Positions 7,616-16,444 of a stretch of DNA of 64,000 bases are shown here, piece after piece. Numbering within the stretch: position 1 is the stretch's first letter; each line of letters opens with the position of its first letter. This DNA comes from Sulfuriferula multivorans. Lineage in GTDB: Bacteria > Pseudomonadota > Gammaproteobacteria > Burkholderiales > Sulfuriferulaceae. The position numbers and the translations under genes are program-made. The stretch lies in assembly GCF_003851125.1 (NCBI RefSeq), contig NZ_BGOW01000005.1, positions 1 to 64,000 on the forward strand, written 5' to 3'. The notes beneath the pieces are model-generated. The model had not been told where the DNA came from. It saw nothing but the letters and a program-made list of their open reading frames with translations, and did no database searches.

Positions 7616-10453
7616 TTATGCCCCCGCCTCGGCCGGGACCAGCACATAGACGCCCATGATGTCGACAGGCAGGCTGGCTGTGACTTGATAGGAGCCTTTG
7701 GCTTCTGCGGCATCACGCACCCGGCGGTGGTCTTGGAGCAAAGTCTGGGCGCGTTCATGGGCAAGGTTTTCCAGCTGGCCCTGCCAATCTGGGATGGCCT
7801 GCAAGGCTTGCTTGATGTGTAAGTCGCGCACCGGCGGTGGCATGTTGCGCACCGCTTCGGCGCCAAGTAAAGCTTGGGTTTGTTCGGGCGTGAGCACTTC
7901 GGGCGAGGCAGATCCAGAAACGGCGATGGCGATGGTTTCCTCGCACAACATCAGGCGAGTGCCGGCTTCGCGGATGACACTGAGCTGATGGCGCAGGCGC
8001 AGCAGCAGTACGGTGGTCTTGAGGCTGACGTTGCCAACAAACGCGGCGCCGGCGCGAGCGACGGCATCCGCATCGCTGGTCTCAGCGGCGGACTCCAGCG
8101 CCCGCTCAAGCAGCGTGTCGGCCAGCGCCACAACCAGCGGGTGGGTGCGCTGAATGAAGTGCGCACCCTGTGCGGCGGGCTGGTGGAAGTCGATGCGCAG
8201 CGTGCCGGTGAGACCGTCGGCGGCAAGACGTTCGCGCACCGTGGCAGGCAGGTGGTCGAGGTAGAGCTTGTGGTGCTGCTTGTAGGGCTCAAGCGCGGCC
8301 CCCAGCTTGGCGACGGCGCGGCTGACGAAGCGTTCGACGTCGTCCTCGCCCCCGAGTACGGCGGCGGACTTACGCCATTCGGGCAGCACGTCCTCCGGCT
8401 TCAGACGGCGCTGGGAAAAGATGGAGCGGTTTTTGGCGGCCTTTTCGCGGACGCTCTGCCAGGCGGTTTCGATTTCCTCGGCAGGCTCACCAAAATCAAA
8501 CATCGCCTGAGCCTTGTTGCCGATGGCATTGTGCTTGCGCATCAGCACCGCATTGAGCAGCGCCTGTGTGAGCTTGCCCTCGTTGTCGGGCATGGGCACC
8601 AGCACGCCCAGTTCTTTGCGGATGCTCTCGGCCTTGCGCAGGATGACTTGCAACACGGCGCCATCGACCGGGTTGTCTTCGCCGTAGAGAATGGTGCTGC
8701 GCACCTCGGGCTCTTTCTGGCCAAAACGATCGACTCGGCCTTCCCGTTGCTCGTGACGGGTAGGGTTCCACGACAGGTCATAGTGGACGACGGCGGAGAA
8801 GAGATGCTGCAGGTTGATGCCCTCGGACAGGCAGTCGGTGGCCACCAGGATGCGCTTCTCGGTATCACTCATTTCTTCAATCGCCGCCTCACGCTCACCT
8901 GAGGTTAGTTCGCCGGTGACGGCCTTGATGGTGACGTCTCTGAACTTGCCGCGAAGGAACTCGGCCAGGTAATGCGCGGTGGCAATGTAGCGACAGAACA
9001 CCACGGGCTTGAAACCCTCTTTGATCAGGGCGACCAGGTGATCCTGCAGTTTGGTGAGTTTAGGATCATTGGCGGCGCCAGCCAGGCTCTCGGCGGCGAC
9101 AATGAGCTCCCGCAAGCGAGCGCTGTCTTCCGTCTGAGCGGCAGGTTCGATGTCGTCGGTAGATAGCGCGTCGTCGAGGCCGTCGAGCACGCGGTCACCG
9201 GCCTGGGCTTCGATGTCATCGAGTGTGAGTTCGTCACCCCCCGCCTCTTCCGAAGCGCCTTCGAGACGGGTGCGCAGTGCATTGACCGCTGCCGCCGGAG
9301 AAGAGGAAATACAGCGCAGCAAGGCCAGGGCTGCCCACCAGTTCATGCGCTGTTCTCGCTGACCCCGGCCTTCGGCCCGTTCAACCAGTTCGCGGGCATA
9401 GTCCAGCACATCGTTGAACAGCTGCCCCCAGGCGCCGGTCAGGCGATAGGTCAACTCGGCGGTCTTGCGGTCGGGGAACATCGAGGTGTCCTGCCACTCG
9501 GCGATATCCGGGCGACGGCGCTGGACGAAGTGGCGCGAAAGATCGTCGCGCAAGTCCATGCGCGCGCCGGGCGGCAGATCCTTCAGCGCGGTGAATTCGG
9601 GGCGCAACAGGCCAAGCAGGTTGAAGAAGGCATCTTCGTCTCCACTGTGCGGAGTGGCCGTGAGCAGCACCATATGCCGGTTGGCGTCTTCTGCCAACCC
9701 CTTGAGCAGCTGGTAGCGCTGTTGGCGGCTCTGACCGCCTTGGGTGCAGGTGTGCGCCTCGTCAACGATGACGAATTCGGGGCAGAAGCGCTGGAAGGCT
9801 TCGCGGCGACGCTCGGACTTGATGTAGTCAAGGCTGACCACGGTGAAGGGATTGGCGTCAAACACCGATGTGCCGGGCGGCAGATCGCGTTCGAGCCGGG
9901 CCGCCGAGGATGTGCGCACGATCACCGACTGGATATGAAAGCGCTCGGCCAGTTCGCGCTGCCACTGCTCGCACAGGTGAGGCGGACAGAGCACGGTGAG
10001 GCGCTGAATTTCGCCTCGGTCGAGCAGTTCGCGGGCTATCAAGGCGCCTTCGATGGTCTTGCCGATACCGACGTCGTCGGCGATCAGAAGGCGCACCGTG
10101 CCCAACTTCATCGCCATCAGCAATGGTACGAGCTGGTAGGCGCGTGGCTCGACGGCGATGTTTCCAAAACTGCGGAAGGGTCCGGCGCCATTGCGCAGCT
10201 TGAGCTGCAGGGCGTCCATCAGCAACTGGCTGGCGGCATGGTTGCGTGCCTGCTCGACCAGGGGCAACGGGAAGGTGGCCGGCTGAACCGGTTGGCGCTC
10301 CAGCGGCAGGAAGATAATGGATTCATCCTTCTCGCCACCGCCCAGAGGGCGCAGACGCAGGGTCTCGGCGGAGGATTCCGGCAAGACAATCCATTCTCGT
10401 CCGCGAGCCGAAACAAGACTACCGGGATAAAACTCGGGGGTGGGTGCGTTCAT
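7616..10453 (-). CDS. SNF2-family DEAD/DEAH helicase (DrmD/HepA-like)
   Basis: 945 residues with the full set of SF2/SNF2 motifs: motif I DDVGIGKTIEGAL (GKT at 131-133), motif II DEAH (231-234), motif III LTATPH, motif V ATDCLSEGINLQ and motif VI HEQREGRVDRFGQ. The architecture and length match the SNF2 translocases of class 1 DISARM (DrmD) and the RapA/HepA group. It begins 3 nt after the stop of the 1772-aa helicase gene and ends 3 nt before the methyltransferase gene, so the three are almost certainly co-transcribed. The expected role is ATP-driven translocation on or remodelling of double-stranded DNA. It could also be read as a generic HepA-like helicase, but the tight operon favours a defence role. 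Confidence 0.88.
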   Translation of the reverse strand: MNAPTPEFYPGSLVSARGREWIVLPESSAETLRLRPLGGGEKDESIIFLPLERQPVQPATFPLPLVEQARNHAASQLLMDALQLKLRNGAGPFRSFGNIAVEPRAYQLVPLLMAMKLGTVRLLIADDVGIGKTIEGALIARELLDRGEIQRLTVLCPPHLCEQWQRELAERFHIQSVIVRTSSAARLERDLPPGTSVFDANPFTVVSLDYIKSERRREAFQRFCPEFVIVDEAHTCTQGGQSRQQRYQLLKGLAEDANRHMVLLTATPHSGDEDAFFNLLGLLRPEFTALKDLPPGARMDLRDDLSRHFVQRRRPDIAEWQDTSMFPDRKTAELTYRLTGAWGQLFNDVLDYARELVERAEGRGQREQRMNWWAALALLRCISSSPAAAVNALRTRLEGASEEAGGDELTLDDIEAQAGDRVLDGLDDALSTDDIEPAAQTEDSARLRELIVAAESLAGAANDPKLTKLQDHLVALIKEGFKPVVFCRYIATAHYLAEFLRGKFRDVTIKAVTGELTSGEREAAIEEMSDTEKRILVATDCLSEGINLQHLFSAVVHYDLSWNPTRHEQREGRVDRFGQKEPEVRSTILYGEDNPVDGAVLQVILRKAESIRKELGVLVPMPDNEGKLTQALLNAVLMRKHNAIGNKAQAMFDFGEPAEEIETAWQSVREKAAKNRSIFSQRRLKPEDVLPEWRKSAAVLGGEDDVERFVSRAVAKLGAALEPYKQHHKLYLDHLPATVRERLAADGLTGTLRIDFHQPAAQGAHFIQRTHPLVVALADTLLERALESAAETSDADAVARAGAAFVGNVSLKTTVLLLRLRHQLSVIREAGTRLMLCEETIAIAVSGSASPEVLTPEQTQALLGAEAVRNMPPPVRDLHIKQALQAIPDWQGQLENLAHERAQTLLQDHRRVRDAAEAKGSYQVTASLPVDIMGVYVLVPAEAGA

Positions 10454-10456
10454 GTT

Positions 10457-13400
10457 TTATGCCGTGATGCCAGCGCCGAACAGGTCGGCGTAGGTAGAGA
10501 AAATTTCTGGCCAGGTACCCGTGTCTTTGGGGAACCGAACAATAAGGTAGCCCTGCTCTTCCAGGCGACGATTGATTGCGGCGTCCTTGGCCCGCTGGGA
10601 TTCGCTTTCGTGGTGCGGGCCGTCGATAAAGATTGCGAGTTGGTAGTCGTCGTAGAAGAAGTCGGCGCAAGTTTCGGCTTTAGTGATGGTGTGCTGGCCG
10701 CGATCCGGCTTGCGATGGCCATGTGCTTCCACATAAGCCAACCAGGCTTGTTCCAGAGTGCTGCCGGAGACGCGTGCCAGCTCGGAGCTGTGCTGGTCAG
10801 GTGCACGCCCCTGGGTGCCCTGCCTGGTCTGGGCAGCGGTGAGCCGACAGAGCATGTCGAGCACCAAGCCATCGGCCTCCTTGTCCTTGCGGTCAATAAG
10901 CGGGTGGTCGGGCTGGTTGTAGTAGGAAAGCAGGCACTTGTAGCAACCGGCCTCGCAGAGGGGCTGACCGTTGACATCGGCCTCTTCGATCAAACCCACC
11001 TTGGTCCAGGGCTGGCCTGCTGGTGGTGGCTGAAAGTGCATGATTTCCAGTGCTTCTGCCGCAACCGCCGTCAGGGCTTGGGGTTCGCTGGCGAGGCGGG
11101 TGAGCACGCCCGCGCCACCTTCAGCCGCTTCGTAGAACAGGATGGACTGGCGTGCATCACGGGTGGGCAGTGGCTCGGCCATGAGCTCGCTTTCTTCGAG
11201 CTGATAGACCGATTCGATGCCGCGCTTGAGTGCGTATTGCAGGGTGGTCAGGGACGTTGCCGAAAGCTGGCCGAACTTGCTGTGAGGGCGAACGATGAGG
11301 ATGTTGCGACGGTCTTCCACGTAGGGGACGATGCGCTGGGGCGGGGTTCTGTCCGGCGGGGCATTTTCATCTCCCTCTCCTTCGCTTTCATCGACCCCGC
11401 CAACCCAGTGGCCGGTGACCGGATTGATCATGAATCCCAGCACCGACTTTTCCTTGCGACGGCGCCAGCCGAAGTTCATGCGCCACACGGTAGCAGCGGA
11501 GCCATACTGGAGTTCCAGCAGAGGGCCGGCGGCATCCGCGACCACGCAGGTGACCATCTGCGGTTTGCCGTCGACTTCGGCGAATTGCAGCGTGGTCTGC
11601 ATCTCGTAGCCCTGGCGGACGCGCTCTTCCTCGTTGGCGGTAATACGCTCCGCCCGTTTGGTGGAGACGTTCTCGATGCGATAGAGATTCTTCACCTCCT
11701 CGGCGTTGGCCAGGGAAGCACCGCAGGATACGCAGCAGTCGGCGTCACGCTGCGAGCGGAAATGGCCGTAACCACAGGCCGGACAAAGGCGCGCGACTTC
11801 GGTGGATAGCTTGGCACCCTCGGCGACCTGATCCTGGCTGGTGATGGCGAGCAGAGCCTTGATGACGCGGTATTGGCTACCCTCGTGATAGATGAGGCTG
11901 TAGGGGCCAAACTCGCTTAGCGCCAGGAAACGTGGGCGGGAAAGGAATCTTTCGCGCCCGATGTTGCCCCGGCGCGCCGGGATGTACGCCATCAAGGGCA
12001 AGCGGGGAAAGTTGTAACCCGGCAGGAAACCTTGGCTAGCCAGGTAGCGGTAAGTGTAGAAGTCGCTGTTGAACGCGCTGTCGCCTGCTAACAGCAGGTC
12101 GCGCTGTTTGCGCGCCTCATTATGGCGTTGCTGTGCTTCGCGCCGCTCGCGCTCGCTGGCAGCCGGGTTGTTCTCGATCTTGAAATTGAGCTCGATCTGG
12201 CGGGCGGTGGCTCGGTAGAGGTCTCGCCAGCGTTTGAGGGAATCATCCAGTTCCTTATAGGCGCGCTGGAATACCGTCTCCGACCATGTCTCGGTGAACC
12301 AGGGTGCACGCTCGGGCGTGAGTTCATCCTTCAGCATGGCCAGAACGGCGAGGCCACGCTTGTGAGCGCGCTTCTTGGCATCAGGCTTGTCGAGATCGGT
12401 CAACAGCTCTTCCAGAATCGGAAGGGCATCGGGCTGATTCATGTCGAGCAGGTCACGGATGCTGTTACCCAGCCGTTTGCTGGTTTCCGCCAACCAGATG
12501 GCGTGCATGTGGCTTTGCACCAGTTCGCGGTTGGCCAAGTCGAGCGTGGGTGCCTTGACCTGTCCGTGCACCATCTTCACCGGGTCGCGGAAGTAATACT
12601 GATCGTGCGGACTCTGGTTGGCACAGTAGGTGATGACCAGCGCAGGTTGGCCCGCACGACCAGCCCGGCCGCTGCGCTGGGCATAGTTGGCGGGCGTGGG
12701 TGGCACGTTGCGCATATACACGGTGTTAAGCGAGGCGATATCCACACCCAGTTCCATGGTCGGCGAACAGAACAGAACCGGCAGCCACTCCAGTTCGCTG
12801 CCATGCTTCTCACGCCATTCCTTGCGATCCTTCTCGGTGAAACGGAAACGCGCCTCACGCTCCATGCGGTCGTCCTGCTCGACCTGGGCGGTGTGCTCCC
12901 GCGCCTCGAATTCGAAAAGTTGGTGGACGGGGTTGGAAAGCAAGCCTGCAATATTCCGGTAAAGGCCGCGAAAGAAGGTGTTGTCATTGGATTGTTTGGG
13001 GCTGGCGCCCTCCCCCTCGATCCACAGAAGCGCGGAGCCATTCAGCTGCCACCCCATCAGACCGGCATCGGTGTCTTCCTTGCGCACCAGGCCATAGCTT
13101 TCTGCCGCCTTGAGCAGAGCCCCGATAACTTGAGGGTAGGAAGCGTCATTGATCTGGCGGGCGTAGGGATTACCCCCGCCCCAGGTGCTGGCTTTTTTCA
13201 GTTCGCGCCCTAGACGGGAGCGGCTGGAACCAATGACTAAGTATTCCTCGATTTTGTTCTTGCGTCCGCGAGGCCCGCCGTCTTCACGCGGGCGGCTGGT
13301 AACAAACCACTTGGCAGGAACGGGGCGCTCGTCTTCTGTGAAACCCCAAGGCTCACGCAGATTGGCGTAGCTCTGGGTGCGAAGCTGGTCTAGCTCGGCT

Positions 13401-15775
13401 CGGTCAAGGTAGCGGGTGGCAATACACAATCCTTGGCGCATGGTTTCGAACAAAGCGCGCAGGACCTTGGCGCGTTCGGCTGGCTTGGCAGCTTGCAATA
13501 CAGCGGGAGACTCGGCCCACTCCGCTTCATCGGCGGCAAGGTCGTCGATGTCCTGATAGACAATGCGCACCAAGCCAAGCTGTTCCAGGTTGGGGTTGTT
13601 GAAACGCCAGCCACGCCGCAGGTCAAAAAAGCTGCGGTAGCCGAGGATGGCGCGCATGGCGTCCTGTACCTGGCGGCGGTTGTTGCCCTTGACCTCGGGC
13701 TGTTGCATGTATTCACCCCGTACAACTGGGTCGTCCCGAAGGAAGCCAAGCGCCTCGAATACCGCATTGGCCACCTCTTTTTCAGTAAGGGGATGGGCGC
13801 TGTTCTGTATGGCGGACAACAACGCTGCGCGCATCAACAGCACTTGCACAAAATCGTTGAAGTGTCCGGCTTGAAGGGCTGCGTCTTGACGGTTATCGGA
13901 GAAGCCCAGGACCTTTTTGGCATCAGCGCTGAGCTGTTGATCCTGTTCGTAGAGATAACGCAGCGATGACAGCGTGAGCATGGTCGTTGCAGAACTACGA
14001 CCCTCACCTGATAGTGACGTCAGACGCAATGAATCCTTGCCAGAGGTGGTATGGATAGCGCCGCAATTGAGACAGAAACGGAAGCCACCGGGGATGAACC
14101 AGGCATTTAGCCCGCCTTGGGTGGTTGTCACGCCGTCGGGGCGCACCCTGGCTGGCTGGGGAACAAATTTCCTGTAGGCGGATTTGATGCGCCACTCACC
14201 GTCGGCACGCTCTTCAATCCAGTTTTCCGGAAGACGCTCTACGGCTTCGTCCCACACGTTCCCGGCATCGGGCATGAGAAAACCAAATTTGACGCCCTCA
14301 TCATCGTGCTGGCGTTCGCCGATATCCCTGCGCTCGAAGGCACTGCCTCCTACTCCATCGGTATCCCATACGGGAACGTATTCCTGCCCGCAGTCACGGC
14401 AGAAATGGACGTTGTAAAGGAGACGGCTCCGGTCACCGGCGACAAACTGCTGCCCATCCAGCGTGATGTGGCGTTTACCCGGTTCTTCGAGGGTGGCGTA
14501 GACCTTGCCGCCCCCCGAAATGAACTGGTGCAACTTGAACGCAAAGAGGGAATTACCAGAGGCATTCTTGACGTTGTATGCACGCAGCAGAAACTGTTGC
14601 AGGAAGGTATTGCACGTTTCCTCGTCCAGACCTGATGCTTCGGCCAACTGCTTTGCAGCCTGTTTCAGCGTCTTGGGCTTGGCCCGGCGGGGTTTGCCAC
14701 TTTCGTAATCCAGTCCAAGCGTCATTTCCACCCATACCGATACGGGGTGCTTGGCCATCTCCTCGTGAGTCTGGCTCTGAGGTACACCTGCCTGTATCGC
14801 TCCCGCCAATCTGGGGGCCACCGTCAACGCGGTTTCATCTTCGGGTGTGGTACGGCGCAGGGTCTCGGTAATGATGTTTCGGTCGGGAATCGGTACCCCG
14901 AATAAGCGGGTGGCTACGCGCGCAACAGCGGCATTGCGCTCCATTTCCGTACCGTCGGTAGCCATGGTGGCAGACGTACCGATACATATCAGCCTGTCAG
15001 TCAGAGCCTCACGCACACGGCGTACCAGCAAGGCAACATCGGCTCCCTGCCGACCCCGGTAGGTATGGAGTTCGTCGAGTACCAAGAAGCGCAGTCCCTT
15101 GGCATTGCGCATAACGGTCTTGTCGATGTCGTTCTGCCGCGTCATCAGCAGTTCTAGCATCATGAAGTTGGTCAGCAGAATGTCCGGCGGGTTGGCGGCC
15201 ATGGCCTGGCGCTCTTCGTCGCTTTCCTGGCCGGTGTAGCGGCCAAAGGTCACCAAGCGTGAGGTGGTGTCACTGCCCAGAAATTTCTTGAGTTCTTCCA
15301 ACTGGCTGTTGGCCAGAGCGTTCATCGGGTAGACAACAATGGCACGCGTGCGTGGCGTGGGGTCCGTTTCCTTGACCTTGAGGCAGGCGTCAACGATGGG
15401 AATGAAATAGGCCAATGATTTGCCGGAACCCGTCCCGGTGGTTAGGACGTAACTTTCGCCCGCAGCGGCCAGACTGATGGCCTCTTCCTGATGCCTGAAA
15501 AGCTTGAGGGGGGAGCCCTGCGAAGCAGCGGTCTTCCCGGACCGAAAAATCTCCGCACATTTAGGATGAATATTTCCTGCTTGAACAAGCTCCTCTACTG
15601 AATGACCTGCCTTGAAGTTTGGATTGACCTGAATCAGTGGCGCTGGCCAGTAGCGCTCGGAATTATATGTTTCGTCGATAAAATTGGAGATGTCGGACGC
15701 CAGAATGCGAGTAAAGCTACGCGTAAAGTCGGAATAATCACTGACAAGCTTTTCCCTGAACTCAAAGACATCCAT
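10457..15775 (-). CDS. Giant DEAD/H helicase with DUF1998-like zinc region and C-terminal endonuclease-like domain (DrmA-DrmB or DruE-like)
   Basis: 1772 residues. RecA-like domain 1 has Walker A TTGTGSGKS (112-120), motif Ia (VVYPMNALANSQ) and the DELH box (234-237). RecA-like domain 2 has motif VI QRSGRAGRAGQP and is separated from the first by an unusually long insert. Near the C-terminus are a four-cysteine cluster (CPACGYG and CCVSCGAS) and the DUF1998/MZB zinc signature CEAGCYKCLLSYY (from about 1607). The last 100 residues contain YQLAIFIDGPHH and EQGYLIVRFPKD, which resemble the core strands of Vsr/DUF559-type endonucleases. In class 1 DISARM the helicase (DrmA) and DUF1998 protein (DrmB) are separate. 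A single chain of this size is also seen in Druantia DruE. It is the first gene of the operon. The helicase call is firm; the system name is an inference. Confidence 0.88.
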   Translation of the reverse strand: MDVFEFREKLVSDYSDFTRSFTRILASDISNFIDETYNSERYWPAPLIQVNPNFKAGHSVEELVQAGNIHPKCAEIFRSGKTAASQGSPLKLFRHQEEAISLAAAGESYVLTTGTGSGKSLAYFIPIVDACLKVKETDPTPRTRAIVVYPMNALANSQLEELKKFLGSDTTSRLVTFGRYTGQESDEERQAMAANPPDILLTNFMMLELLMTRQNDIDKTVMRNAKGLRFLVLDELHTYRGRQGADVALLVRRVREALTDRLICIGTSATMATDGTEMERNAAVARVATRLFGVPIPDRNIITETLRRTTPEDETALTVAPRLAGAIQAGVPQSQTHEEMAKHPVSVWVEMTLGLDYESGKPRRAKPKTLKQAAKQLAEASGLDEETCNTFLQQFLLRAYNVKNASGNSLFAFKLHQFISGGGKVYATLEEPGKRHITLDGQQFVAGDRSRLLYNVHFCRDCGQEYVPVWDTDGVGGSAFERRDIGERQHDDEGVKFGFLMPDAGNVWDEAVERLPENWIEERADGEWRIKSAYRKFVPQPARVRPDGVTTTQGGLNAWFIPGGFRFCLNCGAIHTTSGKDSLRLTSLSGEGRSSATTMLTLSSLRYLYEQDQQLSADAKKVLGFSDNRQDAALQAGHFNDFVQVLLMRAALLSAIQNSAHPLTEKEVANAVFEALGFLRDDPVVRGEYMQQPEVKGNNRRQVQDAMRAILGYRSFFDLRRGWRFNNPNLEQLGLVRIVYQDIDDLAADEAEWAESPAVLQAAKPAERAKVLRALFETMRQGLCIATRYLDRAELDQLRTQSYANLREPWGFTEDERPVPAKWFVTSRPREDGGPRGRKNKIEEYLVIGSSRSRLGRELKKASTWGGGNPYARQINDASYPQVIGALLKAAESYGLVRKEDTDAGLMGWQLNGSALLWIEGEGASPKQSNDNTFFRGLYRNIAGLLSNPVHQLFEFEAREHTAQVEQDDRMEREARFRFTEKDRKEWREKHGSELEWLPVLFCSPTMELGVDIASLNTVYMRNVPPTPANYAQRSGRAGRAGQPALVITYCANQSPHDQYYFRDPVKMVHGQVKAPTLDLANRELVQSHMHAIWLAETSKRLGNSIRDLLDMNQPDALPILEELLTDLDKPDAKKRAHKRGLAVLAMLKDELTPERAPWFTETWSETVFQRAYKELDDSLKRWRDLYRATARQIELNFKIENNPAASERERREAQQRHNEARKQRDLLLAGDSAFNSDFYTYRYLASQGFLPGYNFPRLPLMAYIPARRGNIGRERFLSRPRFLALSEFGPYSLIYHEGSQYRVIKALLAITSQDQVAEGAKLSTEVARLCPACGYGHFRSQRDADCCVSCGASLANAEEVKNLYRIENVSTKRAERITANEEERVRQGYEMQTTLQFAEVDGKPQMVTCVVADAAGPLLELQYGSAATVWRMNFGWRRRKEKSVLGFMINPVTGHWVGGVDESEGEGDENAPPDRTPPQRIVPYVEDRRNILIVRPHSKFGQLSATSLTTLQYALKRGIESVYQLEESELMAEPLPTRDARQSILFYEAAEGGAGVLTRLASEPQALTAVAAEALEIMHFQPPPAGQPWTKVGLIEEADVNGQPLCEAGCYKCLLSYYNQPDHPLIDRKDKEADGLVLDMLCRLTAAQTRQGTQGRAPDQHSSELARVSGSTLEQAWLAYVEAHGHRKPDRGQHTITKAETCADFFYDDYQLAIFIDGPHHESESQRAKDAAINRRLEEQGYLIVRFPKDTGTWPEIFSTYADLFGAGITA

Positions 15776-16444
15776 TAACTCGCTCTAATCCTTGACTAAA
15801 TGAGAATTTTTGCTACGGCAAGCGCAGTTAACAAGAACAGTCAACCCGCGCTCCCTTGCTTTGTTATTGCACCAACGAGGTTCTCTTATTTTTGTATTCA
15901 AAATTCGGGAGAGGCTACATTTCAATCTCAGAATTTTGTCCACCCACGGTTTACAGCAGGCAACGCGCGATTCAGAAAAGCATGATCCATGCCGCCAAGT
16001 ATGTGCGTTGTATGCTCGGCAAGCAAACTACTCAAGCAACTGCTTGTTTTCTGATTCGAGCCATCTGTTTTCAGCTTCCAACCTTAAAATCCGATCCAGT
16101 GCGATCTGCAATTGCGGCGACTCGACCCTACGAATATCCCCACTGTTCTCGGACAAATATTTATTTGATGTCGAAAGCATCGCGTATGCGTTGGTGCTTA
16201 TGTAGCACCTGCCGTGTATAACGGTTGAACATTCGCAATTCTATAGCATCAATCGATAGTTTGGCTTTCCAGACTACACACCAATTTGCAGCTATGACTC
16301 ACTTGGGGATGAGCTGTTACAGCGATTGACGCAGGAATGCGAAGAAGCAAACGTTAAGCTCACTGCGACTCATCGTCAGGTAGCTCAAGCGGAGAACGAA
16401 CTAGAACGCATTAGGATCGCACGAGTGGCACGACGCATTCTCGT
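15776..16444. other. Gene-poor stretch between the defence operon and the integrase
   Basis: About 670 nt, visibly more A+T-rich than the defence genes. It should contain the promoter of the defence operon, since the helicase gene is read leftwards from 15775, but no clear -35/-10 pair stands out. Short protein-like frames are present: a 50-codon minus-strand frame (16028-16180), an overlapping minus-strand frame ending at 16161, and a plus-strand frame running from about 16263 into the integrase gene. They look like remains of decayed genes. No tRNA or att repeat could be identified by eye. Confidence 0.5.
16028..16180 (-). CDS. Candidate 50-aa coiled-coil small protein or gene remnant
   Basis: The minus-strand frame runs from ATG at 16180 to TAG at 16028 and encodes 50 residues, starting MLSTSNKYLS. 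Its C-terminal half (ALDRILRLEAENRWLESENK) has hydrophobic residues at heptad spacing, as in a leucine-zipper-like coiled coil. No good ribosome binding site precedes the ATG. Another short frame on the same strand, with segments such as RMFNRYTRQVLHKHQRIRD, overlaps its start by about 20 nt in a different phase. The pair may therefore be a frameshifted remnant of one gene. Nothing more can be said about function. Confidence 0.3.
   Translation of the reverse strand: MLSTSNKYLSENSGDIRRVESPQLQIALDRILRLEAENRWLESENKQLLE

Noticed and set aside
9530-11809. A 759-codon plus-strand frame opposite the two helicase genes
   Set aside because: It is the antisense shadow of two well-supported helicase genes in GC-rich DNA, with no domain-like motifs and no ribosome binding site.
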